From a virus, in IMG/VR virus record IMGVR_UViG_3300028571_000144, positions 1 through 21,429 of that record: DNA of 21,429 nt; one strand, given 5' to 3'. A program made the translations under genes and the position numbers. The notes beneath the pieces are model-generated. The model made no database searches and was not told where the DNA came from. It was given only the letters and a program-made list of their open reading frames with translations. Every line of letters starts with the position of its first letter. Within the stretch, counting starts at the first letter, position 1. Positions 7,325 through 15,027 of this stretch are shown in pieces.

Positions 7325-7485
7325 ACCGTCACGGCCAAATTTACGAAATCGCATCTGTGGCGGTAAGTACCGGGATTAGCCCTAAAGATTTATTAGAAGT
7401 TGATCCAGCGATTTATTCAGCAATAAAAGCCATCTTGCAAGAACGCTATTACAACAACAAGAAGGCAACAGTTAGGCGGAAATAA
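7067..7485 (+). CDS. Tail assembly chaperone, -1 frameshift long form (lambda gpGT-like)
   Basis: Slipping back one base on A7312 AAA AAT7318 joins the short form to a second frame that runs to TAA 7483-7485, giving 139 residues in all. The added part begins KKWIDRHGQIYEIASVAV and includes GISPKDLLEVDPAIYSAIKA and a basic tail (NNKKATVRRK). That second frame opens only after a TGA at 7306-7308, four bases before the slippery site, and has no ATG near its beginning, so it cannot easily be translated alone. The DLLEVDP..Y.AI..IL pattern resembles the C-terminal part of other actinophage chaperones. It ends in a TAATG overlap with the next gene. Coordinates are the span; reading shifts at 7312-7318. 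Confidence 0.8.
7312..7318 (+). other. Programmed -1 frameshift slippery site
   Basis: The heptamer AAAAAAT is read as ..A AAA AAT in the chaperone frame and fits the X XXY YYZ rule. After slipping, Lys codons re-pair with AAA AAA. The zero frame stops 4 bases later and the -1 frame stays open for 56 more codons. A short stem (CCG/CGG around 7326-7334) lies downstream but no strong stimulatory structure is obvious. Confidence 0.8.
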
Positions 7486-8156
7486 TGCAACCTTTGTATG
7501 CAAGATTACCTGGCCGAACTAGATCATTGGCCGCAGTACCTTCTATCTATGTTGAAAATTTAGATGAACTTATGGCAACTATGAAAAAGATAGAACCCGA
7601 TTTACACAAAGAATTTAGAAGAGAATTAACTAAGGCTGTAAAACCTGTTGCAAAATTGGCACAAGATTTTGTACCACATTCACCATTCCCAGGATGGCGT
7701 GATGTTGAGCCTTCATATCCGCCTGCATGGGGATGGGCTAATGATCAAGCACATAGGGGTAGAACTTATGGCGAAAATAAAAGAAGTCGTTGGAAATGGT
7801 CACAAACAGAAGTTGTGCGTGGCATAAGAGTAAGCGCGGCTAAAACTAAAGTTCAAAGAGTTAAAGGCACTACATTTTCTGTAACTGCATTAGCAGTGAT
7901 TAATAAATCTGTACCAGGTATAATTTATGAGTTAGCAGGATTTGGTACATCAAAATCAAGAAGTAAAACTAGGCGTATTAGTCGTAACCCAAATGCTAGT
8001 GAATCTTTTATTGGCAAATTACAAGGTACTGCTAAAGCGCAAGAATACAAAGAAAAAAGATTGATTTATAGGGCATCAGAACAATTAGGTGGTCAAGTAA
8101 ATGATAATCTATACGGAGTATTAAAAAAATATCTAGGCGAAAAATTTAGGGGTTAA
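7485..8156 (+). CDS. HK97 gp10-like tail/neck component
   Basis: A 223-residue protein between the chaperone and the tape measure. Residues about 26-66 (ENLDELMATMKKIEPDLHKE ... KAVKPVAKLAQDFVPHSP) match the N-terminal helix plus VP-turn pattern of the HK97 gp10-like family, whose members act at the head-tail joint or in tail completion. A Trp/Pro/Tyr-rich loop follows (PGWRDVEPSYPPAWGWAND) and then strands (VVRGIRVSAAK, GIIYELAGFG). The extended length compared with typical gp10 proteins (about 120-150 residues) and its place after rather than before the tail tube are atypical but occur in actinophages. The ribosome site AGGCGGA is 4 bases from the ATG, and the stop of the chaperone long form overlaps the start by one base. 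Confidence 0.55.
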   Translation: MQPLYARLPGRTRSLAAVPSIYVENLDELMATMKKIEPDLHKEFRRELTKAVKPVAKLAQDFVPHSPFPGWRDVEPSYPPAWGWANDQAHRGRTYGENKRSRWKWSQTEVVRGIRVSAAKTKVQRVKGTTFSVTALAVINKSVPGIIYELAGFGTSKSRSKTRRISRNPNASESFIGKLQGTAKAQEYKEKRLIYRASEQLGGQVNDNLYGVLKKYLGEKFRG

Positions 8157-8158
8157 AC

Positions 8159-9970
8159 ATGGCATTAAGTCAGTATGTTGCAATTAACTTCCTTACTAAG
8201 TTTGATAAAAAAGGCCTAGAGCGTGCCACAAAAGAATTAAAGGGTTTTGACAAAGTAGTTGCAACTGGCGCATTTAGATTAAAGGCATTTGCCAAAGTCG
8301 GTGGAATAGCCGCCGCCGCAGGCATGGCTATATTTGCAAAAAACTCTATTGAAGCCGCTTTAGCCCAGGAAAGATTAGATAAGCAATTACAATTGACTTT
8401 AAGAAGTATTGGGCAAGAGTTTGAATTGCCAGGTGTTAAAACATTTATAGCCGATTTACAACGCGCTACAAACATTACAGAAGATCAATTAGTACCAGCA
8501 CTACGCCAATTGATTGCACAAACTGGAGATTTACAATCTTCGCAAGTTTTATTAAGCAAGGCATTAGACATATCAGCCGGTACAGGCGCAGATTTAAATA
8601 GTGTATTAAACGCTATAAATAAAGCCGCAATAGGTAGTTATGATTCAATTGGAAAATTAGGTATTGGCTTTACATCTACTGAAGCCAAATCAATGGGTTT
8701 TGTAAAATTAATGCAGAATTTAGATAAATATGCCGGATCAGCCGAAGCACAAACTAAAACATTTGCAGGTCAATTAGTATCATTCAAGAATAGCGCAGGT
8801 GAAGCCACTGAAACATTGGGCCAGGGATTTATTACCGCCGCATCATTGATAGCAACCGGATCAGATCAATTAGATGTGTTTGGCTATAAACTAGAAGAAG
8901 TTGCTACTCAATTTAGCGACATCATGGTTGGTACATCTAAATCTTTTGGTGATAAAGGATTAGGTGGATATTTAGATGTAGCAATTGTTTTACTACAAGG
9001 CTTAGTTGGTGAATCAGGTAAGTTGCAACAATTAGAAAAAGATGGAATTAAGTTAAGGCAAGAGCGCATATTAAAAGAAAAAGGTTTGTATGGCCTATCC
9101 GGTTCAGTTTTAAGCGAACTTGAAAATCAAAGAAAAACATCAAAAAAGCAATTGACCTATGCTGAAATGTTAAGAAAAATACAGGCTGATATTTTGCTTA
9201 GAGAGAAAAAATTAACATCCGAAAAAACAGCACAACAGGCATTAGACAAAAAGAAGAATGAATTAGCGGCTATGTTTGATATTGATAAGATCAATTTACA
9301 GGTTGCGCTTAGCCGTAAGTTATCCGGTGAGGATGAGTTGCGTGTAAAGATATTACAGAAGTTGGCGGATGGTACTAAAAATGCCGTTGATGAAGCGGCA
9401 AGGTACGCGGATGTATTAAAAGTTATTGAGGATGGTCAGATAACCACAGGTGAAGTTGAAATGTTGGCCAAAAAATGGGGTATTACCACTGCCGAAGTAT
9501 TGATTTATTTAAGAGTATTATTTTCTGCTAATGATGAATTGCGCAAGATGTTAGCGTTGTTGGATGAAATGAATAAGAAGAAAACAACCCCTACTACCGG
9601 TGCTACTATGTTTGATCCAGGTTACTTCACAGACTTGGGAAATAAATTAGTTGGCACGGTAGGTTATGCCGGAATGTCAGCCGCAGAAATTACGGCTGAA
9701 AGATATAAGGAAAGTGGTGCGGCAAGGCGTGGCATACCACTTATGGCAGAAGGTGGAATTGTAACTAAACCTACGCTAGCAATGATTGGTGAAGCCGGAT
9801 CAGAAGCGGTTATACCATTAGATAAAATGGGTAGCATGGGTACTATTGTTAATGTAAATGTAGCAGGATCAGTTATATCTGAAGGCCAATTACAATCTGT
9901 AATTCAGGATGCTTTGTATAACCTAAACAGATCAGGTGCAGTAACTCAATTAACTAATTTAGGAAGATAA
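8159..9970 (+). CDS. Tape measure protein
   Basis: A 603-residue helical protein that sets tail length and is ejected ahead of the DNA. The N-terminal GLERATKELKGFDK and the hydrophobic patch GGIAAAAGMAIFAKNSIEAAL (about 49-69) are typical, as is the ITEDQLVPALRQLIAQTGD segment. Long Lys/Glu/Gln-rich helices fill 250-450. The C-terminus has AEGGIVTKPTLAMIGEAGSE followed by AVIPLDKMG, a hallmark of tape measure C-termini. AGGGG lies 6 bases before the start. At about 1.5 angstrom per residue the tail would be roughly 90 nm. It ends in a TAATG overlap with the tail-tip gene. Confidence 0.92.
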   Translation: MALSQYVAINFLTKFDKKGLERATKELKGFDKVVATGAFRLKAFAKVGGIAAAAGMAIFAKNSIEAALAQERLDKQLQLTLRSIGQEFELPGVKTFIADLQRATNITEDQLVPALRQLIAQTGDLQSSQVLLSKALDISAGTGADLNSVLNAINKAAIGSYDSIGKLGIGFTSTEAKSMGFVKLMQNLDKYAGSAEAQTKTFAGQLVSFKNSAGEATETLGQGFITAASLIATGSDQLDVFGYKLEEVATQFSDIMVGTSKSFGDKGLGGYLDVAIVLLQGLVGESGKLQQLEKDGIKLRQERILKEKGLYGLSGSVLSELENQRKTSKKQLTYAEMLRKIQADILLREKKLTSEKTAQQALDKKKNELAAMFDIDKINLQVALSRKLSGEDELRVKILQKLADGTKNAVDEAARYADVLKVIEDGQITTGEVEMLAKKWGITTAEVLIYLRVLFSANDELRKMLALLDEMNKKKTTPTTGATMFDPGYFTDLGNKLVGTVGYAGMSAAEITAERYKESGAARRGIPLMAEGGIVTKPTLAMIGEAGSEAVIPLDKMGSMGTIVNVNVAGSVISEGQLQSVIQDALYNLNRSGAVTQLTNLGR

Positions 9971-11220
9971 TGCCAGCCGCAATATTTAGAGCCGAGATAG
10001 ATTTTGCCGGCGGTGCAAGTTTTGATCCGAGCCTTGTACTTGACGATCCTGCAACGCCATTAGATGTAGCGGTATTAGGTACAGCCGCCGCAGAGGTAAT
10101 AGATATAACACAATTTGTAACTCAGTGTTATATTCGGCGTGCTTTTAATAGATCATCAGATTCCTTTACCGGTGGTACAGCACGCATTACATTTGTGGAT
10201 GAAACAGGCGAATTTAATCCAGCCAATACCGGTTCTAGTTTATATGGCAAGATTAAACCTATGCGCAAGATTCGCTTTACGGCTGAGTATTTAGGCACAA
10301 CATATAACTTAGGTTCTATGTACATACAAGAGTGGAACTACCAAAGCCCTACTGGATTTGATCCAGCGTATGTAACTTTATCTTGCGTAGATGGATTCCA
10401 ATTACTTAATCTCACAACCGTTACATCTGTTAGCGGTGGTACTGCCGGGCAAACAACCGCACAAAGAATTACAAGTTTGTTGGATGCCGGGGAATGGCCA
10501 GGTGGTATGCGTGATATTTCAACTACTGCAACTACAACGGTACAGGCAGATACCGGATTATCAAGATCATTATTAGCGGCCTGCCAGGAAGTAGAAGCCA
10601 CCGATCTAGGTTCTTTTTATATGGATCAACGCGGCTACGCAAAGTTCTTATCACGCACAGACATTATTGCCGCATCCGGTGGTACGGCAACAGCCTTTAG
10701 TGATGTGCCAGGATCAGGTGATGTTACCTATCAGGCAGTGGAATTTGATATTTCAGATTATCAAATGATCAATAAGGTAACTGTGACGCCAACTGGGTTA
10801 AGTGGTCAGACCGCAAGCGATTTGGCAAGCATTGATGATTATTTTCAGCATAGCCGGGTTAGAAGTGGCATTATGCAAACAGAAGCGGATGCGCTAAATC
10901 AGGCACAAATGATTATTGCAAGCCGAAAAGAGCAAGGCGTAGATTTACAGTTGAACTCATTAACAGTTGATGCCTTTGGTGAGGATGATTCTAGCCGGGT
11001 TGTAGCGGCCTTAAATTTAGATGTATTTGATCCAATAGAAGTAACTCAAACTTTACCGGCCGGCAATGTAATTACAGATAGCGTAATCACGGGCCTTACC
11101 TATCAGATAACACCTAAAACTTTTCTTGTAACCTTTACTTGCGCTCAGCCTTTTGCGTCAGGTTTATTGCTAGACTCTACCGTTGATGGAATTCTAAATG
11201 AAGATTCTTTGGCTTATTAG
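9970..11220 (+). CDS. Minor tail protein (distal tail / hub type)
   Basis: A 416-residue protein next to the tape measure, so probably part of the tail tip. The N-terminal half (about 46-140) is strand-rich with QFVTQCYIRRAFNRSSDSFT, GTARITFVDETGEFNPAN, PMRKIRFTAEYLGTTYNL and VTLSCVDGFQLLNL. This resembles the first domain of actinophage minor tail proteins that combine Dit-like and hub-like parts. The middle (QRITSLLDAGEWP, LLAACQEVEATDLGSFYMDQRGYAKFL) fits a hub domain, and the C-terminal third (DVFDPIEVTQTLPAGNVITD) is again strand-rich. No enzymatic motif is seen. It is not recognised to a named gene, but the tail-tip role is well supported by order. Confidence 0.75.
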   Translation: MPAAIFRAEIDFAGGASFDPSLVLDDPATPLDVAVLGTAAAEVIDITQFVTQCYIRRAFNRSSDSFTGGTARITFVDETGEFNPANTGSSLYGKIKPMRKIRFTAEYLGTTYNLGSMYIQEWNYQSPTGFDPAYVTLSCVDGFQLLNLTTVTSVSGGTAGQTTAQRITSLLDAGEWPGGMRDISTTATTTVQADTGLSRSLLAACQEVEATDLGSFYMDQRGYAKFLSRTDIIAASGGTATAFSDVPGSGDVTYQAVEFDISDYQMINKVTVTPTGLSGQTASDLASIDDYFQHSRVRSGIMQTEADALNQAQMIIASRKEQGVDLQLNSLTVDAFGEDDSSRVVAALNLDVFDPIEVTQTLPAGNVITDSVITGLTYQITPKTFLVTFTCAQPFASGLLLDSTVDGILNEDSLAY

Positions 11221-11233
11221 GGAGTATAGATAA

Positions 11234-11614
11234 ATGGCAACCTTTTCCGTTGGTCAAGTTTTAACGGCGGCTCAAATGAACTCTATCGCCAATCTAAGCG
11301 TTAGAGCAGTGACGGCTACATCAGACACATTAGTTGTAACAGATGCAGATAATAAACTTATTACTTATTCAAATACCGGCGCAACTACAATAACAGTGCC
11401 GCCATTTTCAAGCGTAGCAATGACTACTGGATCAGTTGTAAATGTAATCAAAATTGGATCAGGTGGCACAGTATCTATTGTGCAAGGTGCAGGCGTAACA
11501 ATTGCTTCATCCGGTGCAATCTCTACAAGCCCTGTTATTACTGCTCAATATAAAGCCGCAAGTTTGGTAAAAGTCAGTACCGATTCCTGGTATATCGTTG
11601 GTGGCATTGCCTAA
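11234..11614 (+). CDS. Small beta-rich tail-tip protein
   Basis: A 126-residue protein with a GGGAG ribosome site (11219-11223). The N-terminus FSVGQVLTAAQMNSI is a motif I associate with phage tail-fibre and baseplate proteins. The rest is strand-rich and Thr/Ser/Val-heavy (ADNKLITYSNTGATTITVPP, GSVVNVIKIGSGGTVSIVQG) and closes with SWYIVGGIA. It probably contributes to the host-contact structure together with the three paralogues that follow, and its stop overlaps the start of the first of them by one base (TAATG). A decoration role on the virion is the alternative. Confidence 0.6.
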   Translation: MATFSVGQVLTAAQMNSIANLSVRAVTATSDTLVVTDADNKLITYSNTGATTITVPPFSSVAMTTGSVVNVIKIGSGGTVSIVQGAGVTIASSGAISTSPVITAQYKAASLVKVSTDSWYIVGGIA

Positions 11615-12183
11615 TGTCTTTAATTCTTGGGATATTAGATAGCGGTGGTGCGGCGGCAGGTGCGGCAGGTACTTATGAATCTATTTCAACCGTAACTGTT
11701 GGCGCAGGTGGAAGTTCAACTATTACTTTCAGTTCAATACCTTCTACCTATACACATTTACAATTAAGAGGAATTACAAGAAGCACTAGAGTAATAACAC
11801 AAACGGCATTTAGAGTTAGGTTTAATTCTGACTCAGGAAGTAATTACAGTTATCACGGACTTTATGGCGACGGTTCAAGTGCTCAAGCCGACGCAGGCGC
11901 TAGCACTACCTACATACAGTTACCTAGGTTTTCAGGTGAGAGTGCTACGGCTGGAATATTTGGTGCAGGTGTAATTGATATTTTAGATTATGCCAATACT
12001 AATAAGAATAAAACATTAAGGGCTTTGGCTGGAGTAGATCGTAATGGCGGTGGTGATATTTGGCTCAATAGCGGTGCTTGGTATAACACTAATGCCATTA
12101 CTTCTATTACATTAACAGAAGCATCTACTGGAGATTTTGCACAATATTCACAATGGGCTTTATACGGAATTAAGGGGTCATAA
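11614..12183 (+). CDS. Tail-tip paralogue 1 (candidate receptor-binding)
   Basis: A 189-residue protein, first of three tandem relatives. After a Gly/Ala-rich start (SGGAAAGAAGTYES) it shows the shared N-terminal signature SISTVTVGAGGSSTITFSSI and PSTYTHLQLRG, then a variable middle (NSDSGSNYSYHGLYGDGSSA), and the shared C-terminal signature TNAITSITLTEASTGDFAQY ending in ALYGIKGS. The strand-rich, Ser/Thr/Gly-rich make-up suits a jelly-roll-like carbohydrate-binding or fibre domain. Conserved ends with divergent middles suggest that the middle faces the host. It is joined to both neighbours by one-base TAATG overlaps. I do not recognise a named family. Confidence 0.6.
   Translation: MSLILGILDSGGAAAGAAGTYESISTVTVGAGGSSTITFSSIPSTYTHLQLRGITRSTRVITQTAFRVRFNSDSGSNYSYHGLYGDGSSAQADAGASTTYIQLPRFSGESATAGIFGAGVIDILDYANTNKNKTLRALAGVDRNGGGDIWLNSGAWYNTNAITSITLTEASTGDFAQYSQWALYGIKGS
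11728..11753 (+). repeat. Direct repeat copy A (paralogue 1)
   Basis: A 26-base segment beginning TTCAGTTCAATACCT, identical at 25 of 26 positions to 12758-12783 in paralogue 3. It encodes the FSSIP.TYT signature. Identity this high among otherwise diverged genes marks recent duplication or gene conversion. Confidence 0.65.
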
Positions 12184-12692
12184 TGACAGCCACATATGAA
12201 AAGATAGCAACAACTACTTTAGGTAGTGCCACAACAAGTGTTACCTTGAGTTCCATTAGCGGCAGTTACACAGATTTAGTTTTAATTATGCAAATTGCTT
12301 CTAATTCTAGTAACACTCTTTTTGCTAGATTTAATGGAGATTCTGCTACTAATTACAGCACTACTAGATTAAGTGGTACTGGTAGTTCTGCTGTATCAGA
12401 TAGAGAATCTAATTCCTCAACTATGGCACTAAGTAATTACGCCTATCCATTATCTACACTTGGTACTACTACACACATATTTCAAGTCTTTAACTATTCA
12501 AATACTACAACTTTCAAAACTGCTATGTGTAGAGGTAATTCAGCCTCAGATGGTGTAGATGCCACAGTTAGTTTATATCGTTCAACAAGTGCTATAACTT
12601 CTTTAAGTATTAGTACTAATGGATTCGGTGGCACTTCTAGCCTTCTTACAGGTTCAACCTTCACACTCTACGGAATACTTAAGGAAGCATAA
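12183..12692 (+). CDS. Tail-tip paralogue 2 (candidate receptor-binding)
   Basis: A 169-residue protein, the most diverged of the three. It keeps the layout: YEKIATTTLGSATTSVTLSS followed by ISGSYTDLVLIM at the N-terminus, FARFNGDSATNYSTTRLSGT in the middle, and SAITSLSISTNGFGG with TLYGILKEA at the end. Ser and Thr are very abundant, typical of exposed beta structures. Linked by TAATG overlaps on both sides, so the three would be translated in series from one message in similar amounts. It may form homo- or hetero-trimers with its neighbours at the tail tip (inference). Confidence 0.6.
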   Translation: MTATYEKIATTTLGSATTSVTLSSISGSYTDLVLIMQIASNSSNTLFARFNGDSATNYSTTRLSGTGSSAVSDRESNSSTMALSNYAYPLSTLGTTTHIFQVFNYSNTTTFKTAMCRGNSASDGVDATVSLYRSTSAITSLSISTNGFGGTSSLLTGSTFTLYGILKEA

Positions 12693-13216
12693 TGGCTAAT
12701 ACATATACTTTAATTTCTAGTGTTACGGTTGGTAGTGGTGGTACTACTAGTATTGCATTCAGTTCAATACCTGCTACCTATACGGATTTAGTATTAGTTT
12801 TATCTTTAAGACAAGACCAAACAGCGGCTAATGATGGACAAATACCCGCAATACAATTTAACGGCTCATCTAGTAATTTTTCTAGTAGAACTCTCAGGGG
12901 TACTGGAAGTGCGGCAAGTTCATTTTCTGCTATTACAAACATATTAACTTATGGCTCAGACCCTAGTGATTTTACTTCAAATACTTTTGCCAATACTCAA
13001 GTTTATATCCCTAATTACACTTCAAGTAATAACAAATCATTTAGTTTAGATGGTGTAACAGAGAATAATGCGACAAACGCACAAGCGGCTTTACAGGCTA
13101 ATCTTTGGTCACAAACTGCCGCAATAACTTCAATTACATTAACGCCCTTTATTGGTGGTGCTGCCGTTTTTGTTCAATACTCAACCGCTTATCTATATGG
13201 AATATCTAACGCATAA
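12692..13216 (+). CDS. Tail-tip paralogue 3 (candidate receptor-binding)
   Basis: A 174-residue protein closest to paralogue 1 at its ends: YTLISSVTVGSGGTTSIAFS with SIPATYTDLVLVLSL at the N-terminus and AAITSITLTPFIGGAAVFVQ with YLYGISNA at the C-terminus. The middle (QTAANDGQIPAIQFNGSSSN, FANTQVYIPNYTSSNNKSFS) differs clearly from both neighbours. A 26-base stretch at 12758-12783 is nearly identical to paralogue 1. The start is again in a TAATG overlap. The gene ends 14 bases before the next, which has its own strong ribosome site, marking the end of the coupled series. Confidence 0.6.
   Translation: MANTYTLISSVTVGSGGTTSIAFSSIPATYTDLVLVLSLRQDQTAANDGQIPAIQFNGSSSNFSSRTLRGTGSAASSFSAITNILTYGSDPSDFTSNTFANTQVYIPNYTSSNNKSFSLDGVTENNATNAQAALQANLWSQTAAITSITLTPFIGGAAVFVQYSTAYLYGISNA
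12758..12783 (+). repeat. Direct repeat copy B (paralogue 3)
   Basis: The partner of 11728-11753, one mismatch in 26 bases, about 1030 bases apart. Recombination between the two copies would fuse paralogues 1 and 3 in frame and drop paralogue 2. Confidence 0.65.
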
Positions 13217-13230
13217 CGAAAGGAAAAACA

Positions 13231-13446
13231 ATGGCAACTAAACTAATCGTAGACTGCTCAACAGGGGAAACTACTGAGGTGGAATTAACTGCCGAAGAAG
13301 TAGCCGAGCGTGAAGCAATGGCCGAAGAATACGCCACACAAAAGGCGGCAGAAGAAGCACAAAAGGCGGCAGATGCAACAGCCAAGTCTGCCCTGTTAAA
13401 AAAATTAGGCATAACCCAAGAAGAAGCACGGTTATTGCTTTCATAA
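13231..13446 (+). CDS. Small helical tail-region protein
   Basis: A 71-residue protein with a strong ribosome site (AAAGGA about 8 bases upstream). A short N-terminal strand part (TKLIVDCSTGETTEVEL) leads to a long Ala/Glu/Lys helix with two copies of QKAAEEA/QKAADAT, coded by a 16-base direct repeat (13337-13352 and 13358-13373). The C-terminus LLKKLGITQEEARLLLS is a pattern seen in small proteins behind tail-fibre genes of many phages. It may be a tail-fibre chaperone or small virion protein. No specific function can be proven from sequence. Confidence 0.6.
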   Translation: MATKLIVDCSTGETTEVELTAEEVAEREAMAEEYATQKAAEEAQKAADATAKSALLKKLGITQEEARLLLS

Positions 13447-13457
13447 GCATGTAACTA

Positions 13458-13931
13458 ATGGCGAACATAAGAGAACTCACTAGCCCTAATGGATGGCCGG
13501 CTAGTGAGGATCGCAAGGCATTAGGCATTGAATCTTTTACAGTACCGGGTACAAAGATCAAGTTCGCTTGTGCCAAAGCGGTTGCGCCATTACTTGTAAA
13601 TTTTGCTAAAGAATTTAATGAATTAGTTGAGCCAATAGATGTAGGCCAACTAGATGATTGGGGTTTTGCTTTTCGCATGACCAGGGGATCAGAGAAGGTT
13701 TTAAGCAATCATTCATCCGGTACGGCGATTGACTTAAATGCAATTAAACATCCTTTGGGCAAGTCAAATACATTTAATAAAGATCAGCGTAATATGATTA
13801 ACCTACTGATAACTAAATATGGTTTGGCCTGGGGTGGCAATTACAAGAAGCGTAAAGATGATATGCACTTTGAGATTGCGTTAGATCAAAAACAAGTTAA
13901 ACTTAAAATCAAAGAGTTAGGATTAGAATGA
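13458..13931 (+). CDS. Endolysin, M15 peptidase (VanY-type)
   Basis: A 157-residue zinc peptidase expected to cut peptidoglycan stem or cross-link peptides at lysis. The metal-binding set of the M15 family is clear: His85 and Asp92 in SNHSSGTAIDLN, and His137 in DDMHFEI with Asp134/Asp135 just before it. Arg73 (FAFRMTRG) is in the usual place before the His. No cell-wall-binding domain is attached, so it is a single-domain enzyme. No good Shine-Dalgarno is seen before ATG 13458, so it may depend on coupling to the gene ending at 13446. It overlaps the holin-like gene by 4 bases (ATGA). Confidence 0.9.
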   Translation: MANIRELTSPNGWPASEDRKALGIESFTVPGTKIKFACAKAVAPLLVNFAKEFNELVEPIDVGQLDDWGFAFRMTRGSEKVLSNHSSGTAIDLNAIKHPLGKSNTFNKDQRNMINLLITKYGLAWGGNYKKRKDDMHFEIALDQKQVKLKIKELGLE

Positions 13932-14122
13932 AAATTAACAAGAAGCAAAAAGAGATTTTTAAGTCATACCTAAGAAGCGTTGCAGTGGCAACAGTTACAA
14001 CCGTATTGGCTTTAGTTGCTGATATGCGCCCTGAATTAGCGATTTTGGCAGGCGCGGTAGTTGCACCTTTGATCCGTTTTCTTGATCCTAAAAATGAGCA
14101 ATTTGGCGTAAATAGCAAATGA
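13928..14122 (+). CDS. Holin-like membrane protein
   Basis: A 64-residue protein: a Lys-rich cytoplasmic start (MKINKKQKEIFKSYL), two hydrophobic segments (about 17-30 VAVATVTTVLALVA and 35-49 ELAILAGAVVAPLIR), then RFLDPKNEQFG. This layout and the closing NPxxxxFG-like motif are common in actinophage holins that sit next to the endolysin. It overlaps both neighbours by 4 bases (ATGA), forming a tight lysis cassette. Function is inferred from topology, size and neighbourhood. Confidence 0.75.
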   Translation: MKINKKQKEIFKSYLRSVAVATVTTVLALVADMRPELAILAGAVVAPLIRFLDPKNEQFGVNSK

Positions 14123-14322
14123 CCGCTAATGATTGGATGGCATTAGTCGTATCTATGATCACAATAGTTGGATCATTTATTGCTTCAGTGCGTTGGCTTG
14201 TTAAGCATTATCTAAGCGAGTTAAAACCTGATGGTAATGGTGGGCATAATTTAGAAGGCCGGGTTGCAAGGATTGAAGCCAAAATAGACACGCTTTACCA
14301 AACACTCATTTCTAACAAGTAA
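14119..14322 (+). CDS. Second small membrane protein of the lysis cassette
   Basis: A 67-residue protein with one clear transmembrane segment (about 6-24, WMALVVSMITIVGSFIASV), then RWLVKHYLSELKPDGNGG and a C-terminal helix (LEGRVARIEAKIDTLYQTL) that could form a coiled coil. Proteins of this plan follow holins in many actinophages and are candidates for a second holin, an antiholin or a spanin-like helper. It starts within the stop of the holin-like gene (ATGA). Confidence 0.65.
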   Translation: MTANDWMALVVSMITIVGSFIASVRWLVKHYLSELKPDGNGGHNLEGRVARIEAKIDTLYQTLISNK

Positions 14323-14343
14323 GTCAGCCCTATCCCTTACCCT

Positions 14344-15027
14344 ATGGCCATGAAGATGTGCGTGGTTGTACCCAGTAGGGGTAGGCCTGAAAATGCCGAA
14401 AGGCTAGCCCAGGCGTTCAAAGATACCGGGGCAGAAGCCGATCTTTACATTGTTATAGATAATGATGATCCTAAATGGAATGAGTACGCCAAAAGTGAAA
14501 ACTATAAAAAATTACCGGCGGATAATAAAACAGGTGGTTGTGCTAAATCTCTTAATACCGGTGCAGTTCTTCTTTTGGATATTACTAAATATCCTTTATA
14601 TGATTATTTTGTTTTCATGGGTGATGATCACCTTCCTAGAACGCCGGGTTGGGATAAAGCCTTTATTCAGGCGTTAGGCCAAAACACTGGAATAGTTTAT
14701 GGCAATGATTTGTTACAAGGCGCGAATCTGCCAACAGCCTATGGCATGAGTAGAGATTTAGTTAATGAACTACGCGGTATGACATTTCCAGGTTGCATAC
14801 ATTTATTCTTTGATAACTTTGTAAAACAACTAGGCCTAGATTTAGAGTATCTAAAATATTTACCTGATGTGATTATTGAACACATGCACCCAGTAGCCGG
14901 CAAGGCCGAAATGGATGAAGGTTATGAAAGGGTTAATCAACCTAAATGGTATGAAAAAGATTTATTGACATTACAAAAATATTTATCAGATATGGAATAT
15001 GCAAGTTTGGTAAGAAAATTTAGATGA
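14344..15027 (+). CDS. Glycosyltransferase (GT-A type)
   Basis: A 227-residue protein beginning CVVVPSRGRPENAERLAQAF, the nucleotide-binding opening of family-2-like GT-A transferases. A YIVIDNDDP segment (35-43) and GDDH at 93-96 give the acidic metal site, with His170/His172 (IEHMHP) near the C-terminus as further metal or catalytic candidates. No membrane segment is seen, so it acts in the cytoplasm. It lies between lysis and epimerase genes and overlaps the epimerase by 4 bases, so the two probably work together, either decorating virion proteins or altering host surface glycans. No Shine-Dalgarno is visible; ATG 14350 and 14356 are alternative starts. Confidence 0.78.
   Translation: MAMKMCVVVPSRGRPENAERLAQAFKDTGAEADLYIVIDNDDPKWNEYAKSENYKKLPADNKTGGCAKSLNTGAVLLLDITKYPLYDYFVFMGDDHLPRTPGWDKAFIQALGQNTGIVYGNDLLQGANLPTAYGMSRDLVNELRGMTFPGCIHLFFDNFVKQLGLDLEYLKYLPDVIIEHMHPVAGKAEMDEGYERVNQPKWYEKDLLTLQKYLSDMEYASLVRKFR

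Noticed and set aside
13337-13373. Tandem 16-base repeat CACAAAAGGCGGCAGA
   Set aside because: It codes two QKAA units in an Ala/Glu helix; ordinary coding repetition rather than a separate element.
13271-13708. 145-codon open frame on the - strand
   Set aside because: It lies opposite the small helical gene and the M15 peptidase, both of which have ribosome sites or clear motifs. It is a shadow frame of Ala/Glu-rich coding sequence with no ribosome site.
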